Positions 54,312 through 63,074 of a stretch of DNA of 64,000 bases are shown here, in pieces. The notes under the pieces were generated by a model, which had not been told where the DNA came from, made no database searches, and worked only from the letters and a program-made list of their open reading frames with translations. Positions within the stretch are counted from its first letter, which is position 1; the number at the start of each line of letters is the position of its first letter. The translations under genes and the position numbers were made by a program. Origin of the DNA: Priestia megaterium (GTDB lineage: Bacteria > Bacillota > Bacilli > Bacillales > Bacillaceae_H); the NCBI RefSeq assembly GCF_023824195.1, contig NZ_CP085442.1:4254001-4318000 (forward strand), given 5' to 3'.

Positions 54312-55160
54312 ATGAAAACGGATCTAAACATCGCCTTTATTGGAGCTGGATCAATGGCTGAAGCCATGATCTCAGGGCTGCTGTCAGATAAAAAGCTTCG
54401 CCCCAATCAAATCACCGTAACAAATCATAGCAACGATAAAAGACTTCACGAACTTCGAAACGCCTATGAAATTAACATTACGCGTAATCATGCCTTGTTA
54501 ATCGAAAAAAGCGATATCATCGTGCTTGCTATTAAACCAAAAGACGTAGCGGAAAGCATCGATACGATTAAGTCCTATATTCGTCCGCATCACCTCGTTC
54601 TCTCTGTTTTAGCAGGTGTATCGACTGCCACAATTGTAAACTTGTTTGACCAAGAAGTAGCGGTTGTAAGAGCTATGCCAAATACATCTGCCTCTATTGG
54701 GTTATCGGCTACAGCCATTGCACCCGGCAAGTTTGCTACAGCAGAGCATATGAACGTTACTACTGCTTTATTTGAAACGATTGGTACGGTTACAACTGTA
54801 GAAGAAGAGCAGCTTCACGCTGTAACAGGACTATCTGGAAGCGGCCCAGCGTATGTTTACTATCTAGTAGAAGCAATGGAAAAAGCAGCTGAAAAACAAG
54901 GCTTGGATACGTCAGTGTCAAATGAACTAATTCTTCAAACTCTTATCGGTGCTGCAGAAATGCTGAAACAGTCACCTAAAACGCCAGCCGTACTTCGAAA
55001 AGAAGTGATGAGTCCCGGCGGCACAACAGAAGCAGGAATCGAACAGCTTATTTCTCATAACTTCCAAGAAGCCATGATGCAGTGTATTGAACAAGCTACA
55101 ATTCGCTCCAAATATTTAGGAGATACAATTGACGAAAAAATCTCGAGTAAACGTTCGTAG
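54312..55160 (+). CDS. proI: Pyrroline-5-carboxylate reductase
   Basis: Last step of proline synthesis: P5C + NAD(P)H to L-proline. 282 residues. The N-terminal Rossmann motif is IAFIGAGSMAEAMI, followed by RAMPNTSA and the signature VTGLSGSGPAYVYYLVEAM, with MSPGGTTEAGI near the end. ATG with CTGGAGGA upstream. Orthologous in position to B. subtilis yqjO/proI. A hairpin in its leader may attenuate transcription. Confidence 0.93.
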   Translation: MKTDLNIAFIGAGSMAEAMISGLLSDKKLRPNQITVTNHSNDKRLHELRNAYEINITRNHALLIEKSDIIVLAIKPKDVAESIDTIKSYIRPHHLVLSVLAGVSTATIVNLFDQEVAVVRAMPNTSASIGLSATAIAPGKFATAEHMNVTTALFETIGTVTTVEEEQLHAVTGLSGSGPAYVYYLVEAMEKAAEKQGLDTSVSNELILQTLIGAAEMLKQSPKTPAVLRKEVMSPGGTTEAGIEQLISHNFQEAMMQCIEQATIRSKYLGDTIDEKISSKRS

Positions 55161-55166
55161 AGGTTC

Positions 55167-55198
55167 ACCTCTTTCTAAAAAAAGAAAGAGGTTTTTTT
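55167..55198 (+). terminator. proI terminator
   Basis: ACCTCTTTCT pairs with AGAAAGAGGT, then seven T residues, 7 nt after the proI stop. Confidence 0.9.
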
Positions 55199-55297
55199 AT
55201 GATTAAAAATGGATAAGCAGATTATGTGAAAGAAAATTCAATGCGGTGATATAATAACTTTTGTTTAGAGTATCGAAATAATTGGAGGTTAAACCGA

Positions 55298-56314
55298 ATG
55301 AAAACAAAACTATTTTCACCTTATACAGTGAAAGAGGTAACATTAAAAAACCGAATTGTAATGTCACCAATGTGCATGTATTCATGCGAAAAGGAAGACG
55401 GCGTAATAACCGACTTTCATATGGTTCACTACACAACTCGTGCGGTTGGACAAGTAGGTCTCATTATGGTTGAAGCCTCAGCTGTCGTGCCACAAGGTCG
55501 TATTTCAGCTCAAGACTTGGGAATTTGGAATGATGAACAAAGAGATGGATTAAAGAAACTTGTGACACAGCTAAAAGAAAACGGTGCAAAAACGGCCATT
55601 CAACTTGCACATGCAGGACGTAAAGCAACTGTTGAAGGCGATATTTATGCTCCTTCCGCTATTGCTTTTGATGATAAAAGTAAAAAACCTGTGGAAATGA
55701 CCACAGAACAAATTCATGAAACGATTTCTGCCTTTAAAGAAAGCGCTCGACGCTCAAAAGAAGCTGGGTTTGATATTATCGAACTTCACGCGGCACACGG
55801 TTATTTAGTACATCAATTTCTATCACCGCTAAGCAATAAACGCAGCGACGAATATGGCGGCAGCGCAGAAAATCGCTATCGTTTCTTAAAGGAAATTATT
55901 GAAGCTGTGAAAACAGAGTGGGACGGCCCTTTATTTGTCCGTGTTTCTGCTTCTGACTATACAGAAGGCGGATTAACAGTCGATGATCACGTTGCATTTG
56001 CAAAATGGATGAAAGAACAAGGCGTCGACTTAATTGATGTTAGTTCCGGTGCTCTTGTACACGCTCCAATCAACGTATACCCTGGCTATCAAGTGCCGTT
56101 TGCAGATAAAATTAAGCAGCAGGCAAATATTGATACAGGCGCAGTTGGATTAATTACAACCGGACGACAAGCAGAAGAGATTCTGCAAAGCGAACGCGCT
56201 GATTTAATTTTTGTTGCGCGCGAACTTCTGCGCGATCCGTACTTCCCGCGCACAGCGGCAAAAGAACTAAATGAAACACTTTCAGCACCCGTGCAGTACG
56301 AACGCGGATGGTAA
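55298..56314 (+). CDS. namA: NADPH dehydrogenase NamA (old yellow enzyme, YqjM)
   Basis: FMN-containing ene-reductase, 338 residues. N-terminal [17 protein letters not shown] holds the active-site Cys and Tyr of the YqjM class. [11 protein letters not shown] carries the substrate-binding histidines; [11 protein letters not shown] follows. The C-terminal QYERGW supplies the arginine finger that reaches into the neighbouring subunit. ATG with TTGGAGGT upstream. Acts on enones, nitro compounds and oxidative-stress products. Convergent with rnz. Confidence 0.94.
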   Translation: MKTKLFSPYTVKEVTLKNRIVMSPMCMYSCEKEDGVITDFHMVHYTTRAVGQVGLIMVEASAVVPQGRISAQDLGIWNDEQRDGLKKLVTQLKENGAKTAIQLAHAGRKATVEGDIYAPSAIAFDDKSKKPVEMTTEQIHETISAFKESARRSKEAGFDIIELHAAHGYLVHQFLSPLSNKRSDEYGGSAENRYRFLKEIIEAVKTEWDGPLFVRVSASDYTEGGLTVDDHVAFAKWMKEQGVDLIDVSSGALVHAPINVYPGYQVPFADKIKQQANIDTGAVGLITTGRQAEEILQSERADLIFVARELLRDPYFPRTAAKELNETLSAPVQYERGW

Positions 56315-56342
56315 AAAAAGACGAGGATACCCTCGTCTTTTT
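56315..56342. terminator. Bidirectional terminator between namA and rnz
   Basis: AAAAAGACGAGG pairs with CCTCGTCTTTTT around ATAC. The rnz stop begins at its right edge. Confidence 0.9.
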
Positions 56343-57272
56343 TTATGAAATCGTAAACCTTTTCAAGTCTTCTGCTATATCGGTATTCGGAAAAATTTCT
56401 TTTGCTCCTTCTGCTAACCGGCTGACTGCATCTCCTTGGTAACGCGAACTGATATGAGACAAAATAAGACGCTCGGCCGATGCTGTTTTAGCAATTTCAG
56501 CGGCTTCTTTTGCAGTAGAATGAAAATAGTTGTAAGCCAGCTCTTCATCTCCCGCTGCAAAAGTAGCTTCATGGACTAACACATTCGCATGCATAGCAAG
56601 CTGAACACTTTGCATGCACTTTCTTGTATCTCCTAAAACCGTGATGACCTTCCCTTTTTTAGGCTCTCCTACAAATTCTTGTCCATTAATAAGACGACCA
56701 TCTTTTAATACTACTTCTTTCCCTTCTTTTAACTGCTGATAATGAGGCCCTGGGGGAATACTCATCTCTTTTAAACGCTGAACGTCCAGTGATCCTGGCA
56801 AATCTTTTTCGACAACTCGATATCCATAAGATAAAATGCCGTGTTCAAGCTTGGCAAACTCCACTGAAAAAGTTTCATCTTCAAAAATCGTTCCATTTTC
56901 ACTTTCCTCTTCTATTTCAACAATCTCTAGAGGATATTGCAGATGAGTTTGACTTACAGCCAGCGTGACTTTAATAAATTCTTTAATTCCTTTTGGCCCA
57001 TATACAGTAAGCAGCGATTCTCCGCCTTGAAACGAACGGCTTCCAAGGAGTCCAGGCAATCCGTAAATATGATCACCGTGAAGGTGCGTAATAAAAATTT
57101 TCTCAATTCGCCTCGGTTTAACGGTTGTATGTAAAATTTGATGCTGCGTTGCTTCTCCGCAATCAAAAAGCCACACTGACCCTCTTTCTTGCAAAAGTTC
57201 GAGCGCAAGAGATGAAACATTCCGCTGTTTCGCCGGTACTCCTGCACCCGTTCCTAAAAATAACAATTCCAT
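56343..57272 (-). CDS. rnz: Ribonuclease Z
   Basis: 3' processing endonuclease for tRNA precursors lacking an encoded CCA. 309 residues. N-terminal [20 protein letters not shown], zinc ligands [15 protein letters not shown], substrate-arm region around residues 150-175, VLGDTRK, EATFA and a C-terminal LSHISSRY. All catalytic motifs are present. ATG start with GGAGGAAGT upstream. Confidence 0.94.
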   Translation of the reverse strand: MELLFLGTGAGVPAKQRNVSSLALELLQERGSVWLFDCGEATQHQILHTTVKPRRIEKIFITHLHGDHIYGLPGLLGSRSFQGGESLLTVYGPKGIKEFIKVTLAVSQTHLQYPLEIVEIEEESENGTIFEDETFSVEFAKLEHGILSYGYRVVEKDLPGSLDVQRLKEMSIPPGPHYQQLKEGKEVVLKDGRLINGQEFVGEPKKGKVITVLGDTRKCMQSVQLAMHANVLVHEATFAAGDEELAYNYFHSTAKEAAEIAKTASAERLILSHISSRYQGDAVSRLAEGAKEIFPNTDIAEDLKRFTIS

Positions 57273-57297
57273 TTTCTACTTCCTCCTTCACACGCAC

Positions 57298-57330
57298 AAA
57301 AAGCCTGTAAGTATATTATACAGGCTTTTT
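57298..57330 (-). terminator. Aminotransferase gene terminator
   Basis: AAAAAGCCTGTA (57298-57309) pairs with TACAGGCTTTTT (57319-57330), with a T-run on the minus strand. Confidence 0.88.
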
Positions 57331-57340
57331 GCAAACTTAC

Positions 57341-58699
57341 CTATTTGATGCTGTCAAGCGCATACGTAATAGTAGCTAATAACAGCTCAATATCACTTTC
57401 CTCAATGTTGAGCGGCGGCGAGAGCGTGAGAACATTATTATAGCCGGCTACCGTTGCTCCATTTTTCCCAATAATGACTCCTTTGCTTTTGCATTTAGCA
57501 ATCACTTCATTTACAAGATTAACGTCTAACGGTTCCTTCGTTTGCTTATCAGCTACAAGTTCAATTCCAATTAAAAACCCTTTACCTCTTACGTCTCCAA
57601 CGTATGGGTGGCTATCGATAAGCGGCTTCAGCTCACTTAATACGTAAGCCCCGAGCTGTTTAGAACGACCAAAAAGATTTTCTCTCTCCATAATTTCTAA
57701 ATTCTTTAATGCCAGTGCACACGCAGCTGGGCTTCCTCCAAATGTATTAACATGGCGAAAATACTCGTACTGATCGCTATCTTTGAACGCTTCATAAATT
57801 TCTTTCTTAACAGCAGTTGCAGAGAGCGGAAGATATGCGCTTGTAATTCCTTTTGCCATGGTAATGATATCTGGTTTTACATCGTAATTCATAAAACCAA
57901 AAGCTTCTCCTGTACGTCCAAAGCCGCAAATAACTTCATCTACAATTAAAAGTGCACCGTGCTTTTCACACGTTTCTTTTACGCCTTTCATATAATTTTG
58001 AGGCGGTAAAAGAATTCCTCCTCCTGTAATAATTGGCTCCATAATAACAGCGGCAATCGTTTCGCTTAGCTCCCACGTCATAACATTGTCAATATCTTTT
58101 ACAGATTGAAGCTTCTCTTTCGGTGCATCGTAGTCATCTTGCCCTCGGTACGAATCAGGCGGGGCAACGTGAATAAAGCCAGGGGCAAGCGGTTCATATT
58201 TATATTTACGCTGAGCTTGGCCCGTTGCTGCTAGTGCGCCCATTGAATTTCCGTGATACCCTCGATAACGCGAAATAAATTTGTAGCGAGAATGCTCTCC
58301 TTTTTGCTGATGGTACTGACGCACAATTTTAAAAGCCGTTTCATTTGCTTCAGATCCGCTATTTGAAAAGAAGATAACATAGTCATCACCTAGCATTTCA
58401 TTTAGCTTCTCTGCCAGTTTGATAGCAGGTACGTGAGATTGAGTGAGTGGAAAATAAGCCAGTTCTTTTAGCTGCTCATAAGCTGCGAGCGCTAACTCAT
58501 CCCGTCCATACCCAGTATTTACACACCAAAGCCCTGCCATTGCATCTAAATAGCGATTTCCTTGTTCATCTGTAATCCAAGCACCTTTTGCTTTTGTAGC
58601 TACCATCGTTGCATCCGGACTGTATGGTTTCATTCCATGCCATACATATTGCTCATCTTTTGCACGCAGATCTTTTTCATTTTGACTGACCTGTACCAT
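57341..58699 (-). CDS. Class III omega-amino acid aminotransferase
   Basis: PLP enzyme of 452 residues. PLP phosphate site NSGSEANETAFKI, the aspartate region LIVDEVICGFGRTG, and the Schiff-base lysine in DIITMAKGITSAYLPLSA. The N-terminus YVWHGMKPYSP resembles omega-amino acid:pyruvate aminotransferases. Together with the semialdehyde dehydrogenase just upstream it fits beta-alanine + pyruvate to malonate semialdehyde + alanine; other omega-amino acids or amines are possible. The ATG at 58697-58699 has GGGAG 8 nt upstream. Confidence 0.87.
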   Translation of the reverse strand: MVQVSQNEKDLRAKDEQYVWHGMKPYSPDATMVATKAKGAWITDEQGNRYLDAMAGLWCVNTGYGRDELALAAYEQLKELAYFPLTQSHVPAIKLAEKLNEMLGDDYVIFFSNSGSEANETAFKIVRQYHQQKGEHSRYKFISRYRGYHGNSMGALAATGQAQRKYKYEPLAPGFIHVAPPDSYRGQDDYDAPKEKLQSVKDIDNVMTWELSETIAAVIMEPIITGGGILLPPQNYMKGVKETCEKHGALLIVDEVICGFGRTGEAFGFMNYDVKPDIITMAKGITSAYLPLSATAVKKEIYEAFKDSDQYEYFRHVNTFGGSPAACALALKNLEIMERENLFGRSKQLGAYVLSELKPLIDSHPYVGDVRGKGFLIGIELVADKQTKEPLDVNLVNEVIAKCKSKGVIIGKNGATVAGYNNVLTLSPPLNIEESDIELLLATITYALDSIK

Positions 58700-58792
58700 C
58701 TTATCCACTCCCAAATCGCTAGCGCGGTATTTTTTTCTGTATGAAAAGACTTCGACAAAATGCCGAAGCCACTTGCTATATTCATCTATATG

Positions 58793-60262
58793 TTAAAAGT
58801 CAAAGCGTGATGTAACCATCTTTTTACGTGTAAAGAAGTTCAAACCGTCTTTGCCGTTGACATGCAAATCTCCGTAAAAAGAGTCTTTCCAACCGGAGAA
58901 TGGGAAGAAGGCCATTGTAGCAGGTACTCCTACGTTAATACCGAGCATACCGGCATCTGCTTCTTCTCTAAATTGACGCACCGCTTTCGCATCTTTTGTA
59001 TAAATCGTTGCTCCATTTCCAAAACGGGATTTTTCCATATAGCGAAGTGCTTCATCTAATGTGTCAGCGCGAAGCAAGCTTAGTACAGGTGCAAAAATCT
59101 CTTCTTTAGCAATGGTCATATCAGGAGTTACGCGGTCAAAAATTGTTGCTCCTAAGAAATTGCCTTCTGTATGTTCATCCATTTCTTTACGTCCGTCACG
59201 AATGAGTTCCGCCCCTTCTTTCATGCCAAGTTCAATATAATCCAGCACCTTATCACGGTGCTCTTTTCGAATCACAGGCGTTAGAAGCACTTCATCATCA
59301 AAGCCGCTTCCCATAATTAATTCATCTGCTTTTTGCTTTAATTTTGCGACGAATTCATCGCCTTTTTCACCAACCACGACCACGGCGCTGCACGCCATGC
59401 ATCGCTGGCCGGCACTTCCATAAGCCGAGCTGATAATATGTGATACCGCTTTATCCATATCGCAGTCTGGCATCACAACATGATGATTTTTAGCTCCGGA
59501 TAAAGCCTGAACTCGTTTCCCTTGAGCTGCAGCTTGTTCATAAACATATTTTGCTACCGGCTGCGATCCGACGAATGAAATCGCTTTAACTTTTTCATGC
59601 TCTATTAATCCGTTCACGACATCATGTGCCCCGTGCACAATATTTAATAATCCATCCGGTGCTCCTGCTTCTGTAAAAAGTTCAGCAAGTCGCGTTGCTA
59701 AAAGCGGCGTTCGCTCAGACGGTTTTAATACAAACGCATTTCCACATACAATTGCAAGAGGGAACATCCAAAGCGGTACCATCATCGGAAAGTTAAAAGG
59801 TGTGATGCCGCCAACGACACCCAGTGGAAAACGGAACATCTCAGAATCAATTTCTTCCGCTATGTTATTTAATGATTCCCCCATTAATAAAGTAGGAGCA
59901 CCCGCGGCAAACTCCACGCATTCAATACCGCGCTGTACTTCACCGTAAGCTTCTTTAAAAGCCTTGCCGTTTTCTTGTACGACTAATTTAGCTAACTCTT
60001 CATGATGCTTAACTAGTAAATGCTGAAACGCAAACATTAATCTTGCTCGTTTTGGAGCAGGAACGTTACGCCATGTTTCAAATGTTTTTTGAGCTGTTTC
60101 CACCGCATTGGCTACGTCTTCTTTTGTAGAAAGCGGTACTTTTGCAATTACTTCGCCAGTCGATGGATTAATTACCTCTCCAAATTTTTTCCCTGCCGTA
60201 TCAACCCATTTTCCGCCCACGTAATTTTTTAAAACTTGCGTATCATTATTCACAACTGACAT
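58793..60262 (-). CDS. mmsA: CoA-acylating (methyl)malonate-semialdehyde dehydrogenase
   Basis: Converts malonate or methylmalonate semialdehyde with CoA and NAD+ to acetyl-CoA or propionyl-CoA and CO2. 489 residues. Diagnostic blocks: TPFNFPMMVPLWMFP, SFVGSQPVAKYVYE and the catalytic cysteine in GSAGQRCMACSA. The ATG at 60260-60262 has AGGAGG 9 nt upstream; the 31-residue in-frame extension is rejected. Same family as IolA of myo-inositol catabolism, but the neighbours (aminotransferase, PucR-type regulator, dihydropyrimidinase) point to beta-alanine. Confidence 0.9.
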   Translation of the reverse strand: MSVVNNDTQVLKNYVGGKWVDTAGKKFGEVINPSTGEVIAKVPLSTKEDVANAVETAQKTFETWRNVPAPKRARLMFAFQHLLVKHHEELAKLVVQENGKAFKEAYGEVQRGIECVEFAAGAPTLLMGESLNNIAEEIDSEMFRFPLGVVGGITPFNFPMMVPLWMFPLAIVCGNAFVLKPSERTPLLATRLAELFTEAGAPDGLLNIVHGAHDVVNGLIEHEKVKAISFVGSQPVAKYVYEQAAAQGKRVQALSGAKNHHVVMPDCDMDKAVSHIISSAYGSAGQRCMACSAVVVVGEKGDEFVAKLKQKADELIMGSGFDDEVLLTPVIRKEHRDKVLDYIELGMKEGAELIRDGRKEMDEHTEGNFLGATIFDRVTPDMTIAKEEIFAPVLSLLRADTLDEALRYMEKSRFGNGATIYTKDAKAVRQFREEADAGMLGINVGVPATMAFFPFSGWKDSFYGDLHVNGKDGLNFFTRKKMVTSRFDF

Positions 60263-60340
60263 ATCGCTTGGCCTCCTCAAAAAATAAGAAATGACAAATC
60301 TACCTTTATTATTGAATAAATAAATGGTGGTTGCATTAGA

Positions 60341-60380
60341 CAAAATGTGAAACAACTCTAGATTCTCGTTTCACATTTTG
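60341..60380. promoter_or_regulatory. Inverted repeat upstream of the semialdehyde dehydrogenase
   Basis: CAAAATGTGAAAC (60341-60353) and its exact complement GTTTCACATTTTG (60368-60380), separated by 14 bp. It lies 79-118 bp before the mmsA start and after the terminator of the PucR-type gene. Candidate operator for that regulator. Confidence 0.55.
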
Positions 60381-60447
60381 CGCAGTGAACTCGGAGAAAG
60401 CATGAACTAAAATGAACATATAGTAAAATCAGCCTCAACATAAAAAA

Positions 60448-60468
60448 AACAGCTGTTTCCAGCTGCTT
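60448..60468 (-). terminator. Terminator of the PucR-type regulator gene
   Basis: A CAGCTG/CAGCTG stem extended by A-T and G-T pairs, a 4-nt loop and eight T residues on the minus strand, just after the stop. Confidence 0.7.
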
Positions 60469-60470
60469 AC

Positions 60471-62102
60471 TTATCCGTTTATAAATTCCGCACGCGACTT
60501 TTTCATCATAAACAAATATTCATATGCCATAATCATAAACTCAATTGCCAGTCGTTTTTCCGGCTCCATAAAGTCTTCACCCAGCAGCTTTTCTAGTTTT
60601 TCAATACGGTGATATAGCGTTTGCCGGACAATGTATAAACGCTTAGCCGTCTCTTGTTTAGATCCGTTGCATGCTAAATAAATTTTTAATGTTTCCATGA
60701 GTTTTGCATTATACGTTTCATCATATGTAATAACGGGCTGCAGATATTCAAACACCACTTCCTGTAAGTCTTCATGCTGATGTAAAAGCGAAATAATTCG
60801 GTACATATGCAAATCATCATAAAAATGAATAATTGTTTGTTTTTGCAGCATTTCTTGAATCGAAATCGTTTCTTTAGCCGTTTCATAGCTTTTATGCATG
60901 CAGTCAAGCTGTTCACAGTATTGGCCAATTCCGATAAAGCTAATGGCGTTCCTCTTTGAATTTTCATCCGATTCATATTGATTCATCCAGCGATGAAGGC
61001 TGTTTTCTAACCTCTCTCTCCACGTGCTAACCATTCGTTTGTTCAAAAGAATAAATAATACTTCGCGATTTCGCTCGGAGACTAATAAGTGAAAGCCTTC
61101 TTGTTCAAAAATGCTTCGCAAAATAAGCTTAAAATACGTTCGATCAAACTTCTCCCGCCTTTGCCACTTACAGCAAACAACGACACCTCCGCGAATAGGA
61201 GAATCTGAACACACTTCGTGCATAGAGTCTTTTATTTGTTCAAGAGTTAACTCTCCGTTCATCCATTTCGTCATCCATTCGGTTTCATCTACTCTTTTTT
61301 TCTCTTCGACATACAGGTCCTTCAAAAAATGCTGAGCAAGTGCAGTCGCCGTTCGGTCAACGGTGAGCACTTCAAGTTCTGTTAACGCTTCATTTATAGA
61401 AGCGACATACAGCTGAGCATAATCTTGTCCTAATAAATGAATAGGCTGATCAGTAAAATGCGGACTCTCATTTTCCCTGCTTATATAATGAAGTAGAAGC
61501 TGCTGTTTGAGCAAGTCCATCTCTGGAGCAAAGGTAAGTAATTCATTTGAAACTTTAAGGCCGACAAGAAGCCCCGTAGATTCATATAAACACTGTAAGA
61601 TGACGGCCGGGTCATTAACTGTTAACAGCAGCTGATTTAGCCTATGAGAATACTGTTCTAAATCGGAAATCATTTGATAGTGCTGATTAATTAAAAGCGA
61701 GTGAACATCTTGCGTAATTTCAACGAACGGAACTTCCTCGTGAAATAAAATAATCGGAAAATCACATTCGTTCGCTTTATCAACTACAATTTGCGGAATC
61801 TTAGAAGTATAAGTGCCAAGTTCAATACACAGTCCTGATGCCTTACAAGAAATTAATTGCTGAAGAAATGATAAACAAGATTGAGGATCTTCTCCCCAGC
61901 CTACCCCTGTTGATAAAATGAGCTCGTTTCCTTTTAGCAGCTCATTAATGCGCGTCACTTCCATCACGTGCACCCACTTCACAGAATTAGTAAGCCCTTT
62001 CTCTCCAGCTATTACTTCACAGTTTACAAAATGTTTCCTTGTTAAAATCTCTGTTACTGTTAAATATGATTTCAAGTCAACACCGCCCCTAGCGAATTTC
62101 AC
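60471..62102 (-). CDS. PucR-family transcriptional regulator
   Basis: 543 residues. The N-terminal PucR domain (about 10-130) has TVTEILTRKHFVNCEVIAGEKGL and VHVMEVTRINELLKGNELILSTG. A GGDEF-like CdaR region is in the middle. The C-terminal PucR helix-turn-helix is GSKQETAKRLYIVRQTLYHRIEKLEKLLG. Family members sense nitrogen-source metabolites and usually activate adjacent catabolic genes. Start GTG at 62100-62102 with AGGAG 7 nt upstream; a TTG nine codons later is an alternative. Likely controls the mmsA-aminotransferase and hydA genes. Confidence 0.85.
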   Translation of the reverse strand: MKFARGGVDLKSYLTVTEILTRKHFVNCEVIAGEKGLTNSVKWVHVMEVTRINELLKGNELILSTGVGWGEDPQSCLSFLQQLISCKASGLCIELGTYTSKIPQIVVDKANECDFPIILFHEEVPFVEITQDVHSLLINQHYQMISDLEQYSHRLNQLLLTVNDPAVILQCLYESTGLLVGLKVSNELLTFAPEMDLLKQQLLLHYISRENESPHFTDQPIHLLGQDYAQLYVASINEALTELEVLTVDRTATALAQHFLKDLYVEEKKRVDETEWMTKWMNGELTLEQIKDSMHEVCSDSPIRGGVVVCCKWQRREKFDRTYFKLILRSIFEQEGFHLLVSERNREVLFILLNKRMVSTWRERLENSLHRWMNQYESDENSKRNAISFIGIGQYCEQLDCMHKSYETAKETISIQEMLQKQTIIHFYDDLHMYRIISLLHQHEDLQEVVFEYLQPVITYDETYNAKLMETLKIYLACNGSKQETAKRLYIVRQTLYHRIEKLEKLLGEDFMEPEKRLAIEFMIMAYEYLFMMKKSRAEFING

Positions 62103-62220
62103 ATCATGTCTCCTGAATCATTAACGCGTATTTCGCATATGTGTAGAACAAAAGCTATATCTTCTTACATTATATTAAATATTTAGAAGAAATAAAATAT
62201 TTAATGAAAGAAACGAAAAA

Positions 62221-62249
62221 AGCTGTAACGATAATGGATCGTTACAGCT
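62221..62249 (-). terminator. Terminator of the 63-residue protein gene
   Basis: AGCTGTAACGAT (62221-62232) pairs with ATCGTTACAGCT (62238-62249), with a T-run on the minus strand. The stop codon of the gene (62242-62244) is in the stem. Confidence 0.88.
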
Positions 62250-62433
62250 TCTGAGCTGTTTGCTGTAATTTATTAAAAAAACCGTGGCGTTTAACCGCTT
62301 GTTCTTTAATTCGGTGAATTTCTTTTTTATAAAAACGCAAATCTTGTAGTGACACTGCATTTAACATTTCCATTTTTAATTTATCAATAATTTTTGTTTC
62401 TTCTTGTGTCATACACTGCGTAGCTTGATCCAT
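62242..62433 (-). CDS. Small helical protein of unknown function
   Basis: 63 residues, charged, predicted almost wholly helical (ETKIIDKLKMEMLNAV, LQDLRFYKKEIHRIKEQAVKR). It has no membrane segment or recognisable motif. The ATG at 62431-62433 follows AAAGGGTG by 8 nt. A strong intrinsic terminator begins inside its last codons, which supports it being a real transcription unit. I do not recognise the family. Confidence 0.6.
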   Translation of the reverse strand: MDQATQCMTQEETKIIDKLKMEMLNAVSLQDLRFYKKEIHRIKEQAVKRHGFFNKLQQTAQKL

Positions 62434-62674
62434 CCGTGTCACACCCTTTTCGTATTTAATAGATTTATTTTGAAAACGTTCTACTATAATATTTACTACA
62501 ATTTACTAGATAACTAAACCTTTTCTCTTTCGATGTAAACGAAATGTAACAACTGTAATACAGTGAATGGATAATATCTAGTTATTTTGCTTCACATCCA
62601 AAACGAAAAAAACAAAAAAACGGATCACTTTTGTCAGCCAATATGGTAAAAAACTTATAGGTATTAGTAAACAA

Positions 62675-62830
62675 ATAAAGAGATTGAGACATAATTAAAT
62701 TACTCCAATCAACAGCTAGAAGCACCTACATACATGAAACCTACGTTCACCCTACCAATAAAAAAATCCGAACGATTCATCGTTCGGATCTTCCTTCAGC
62801 TAAAATAATTTTGTCCCAGCCTCCGTTTTT
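62675..62830. repeat. Dispersed MITE-like repeat, copy C (internally deleted)
   Basis: About 156 bp. Left end AAAGAGATTGAGACATAA and right end (complement AACGGAGGCTGGGACAAAA) are kept. The CTTCGCTTTCCGCGGG core is absent, and the hairpin is reduced to ATCCGAACGA-TTCA-TCGTTCGGAT. The right end runs into the stop codon of the 70-residue gene. The rest of the 395-nt gap (62434-62674) is AT-rich with a cre-like TGAAAACGTTCTAC at 62471-62484 (two mismatches) and nothing else clear. Confidence 0.8.
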
Positions 62831-63041
62831 ATACTTGTTGGATCAGTACGGATGAAAAATATTTTCTAGCATCCGCCGTCAATATATGAAGCGTTTCTTG
62901 TTCGGTTTGGTTATTTTCGGTGCGTTCAAACGTCACAAATGCCCCGCTTAGATTCTCTGTTACGGCCGTTATTTTGAATCCTTTTTGCAGCAAAAAATCA
63001 ATCTTTTCTCGCTCTGCCATATATTCATGGTAACTTGACAT
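62829..63041 (-). CDS. Small hypothetical protein downstream of dihydropyrimidinase
   Basis: 70 residues, soluble, no known motif: EKIDFLLQKGFKITAVTENLSGAFVTFER, then a TLHILTADARKYFSSVLI segment. It looks like a small alpha/beta fold. ATG preceded by GGGGGCAGGGA. It is 33 nt after hydA in the same direction, so probably in the same operon. Function unknown. Its stop codon abuts repeat copy C. Confidence 0.65.
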   Translation of the reverse strand: MSSYHEYMAEREKIDFLLQKGFKITAVTENLSGAFVTFERTENNQTEQETLHILTADARKYFSSVLIQQV

Positions 63042-63074
63042 TTCCCTGCCCCCGATCTATTTCTTCATCTGTTT

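Noticed and set aside
57752..57949. Short plus-strand frames inside the aminotransferase and neighbouring genes
   Set aside because: All lie antisense within genes having clear catalytic motifs and lack ribosome sites.
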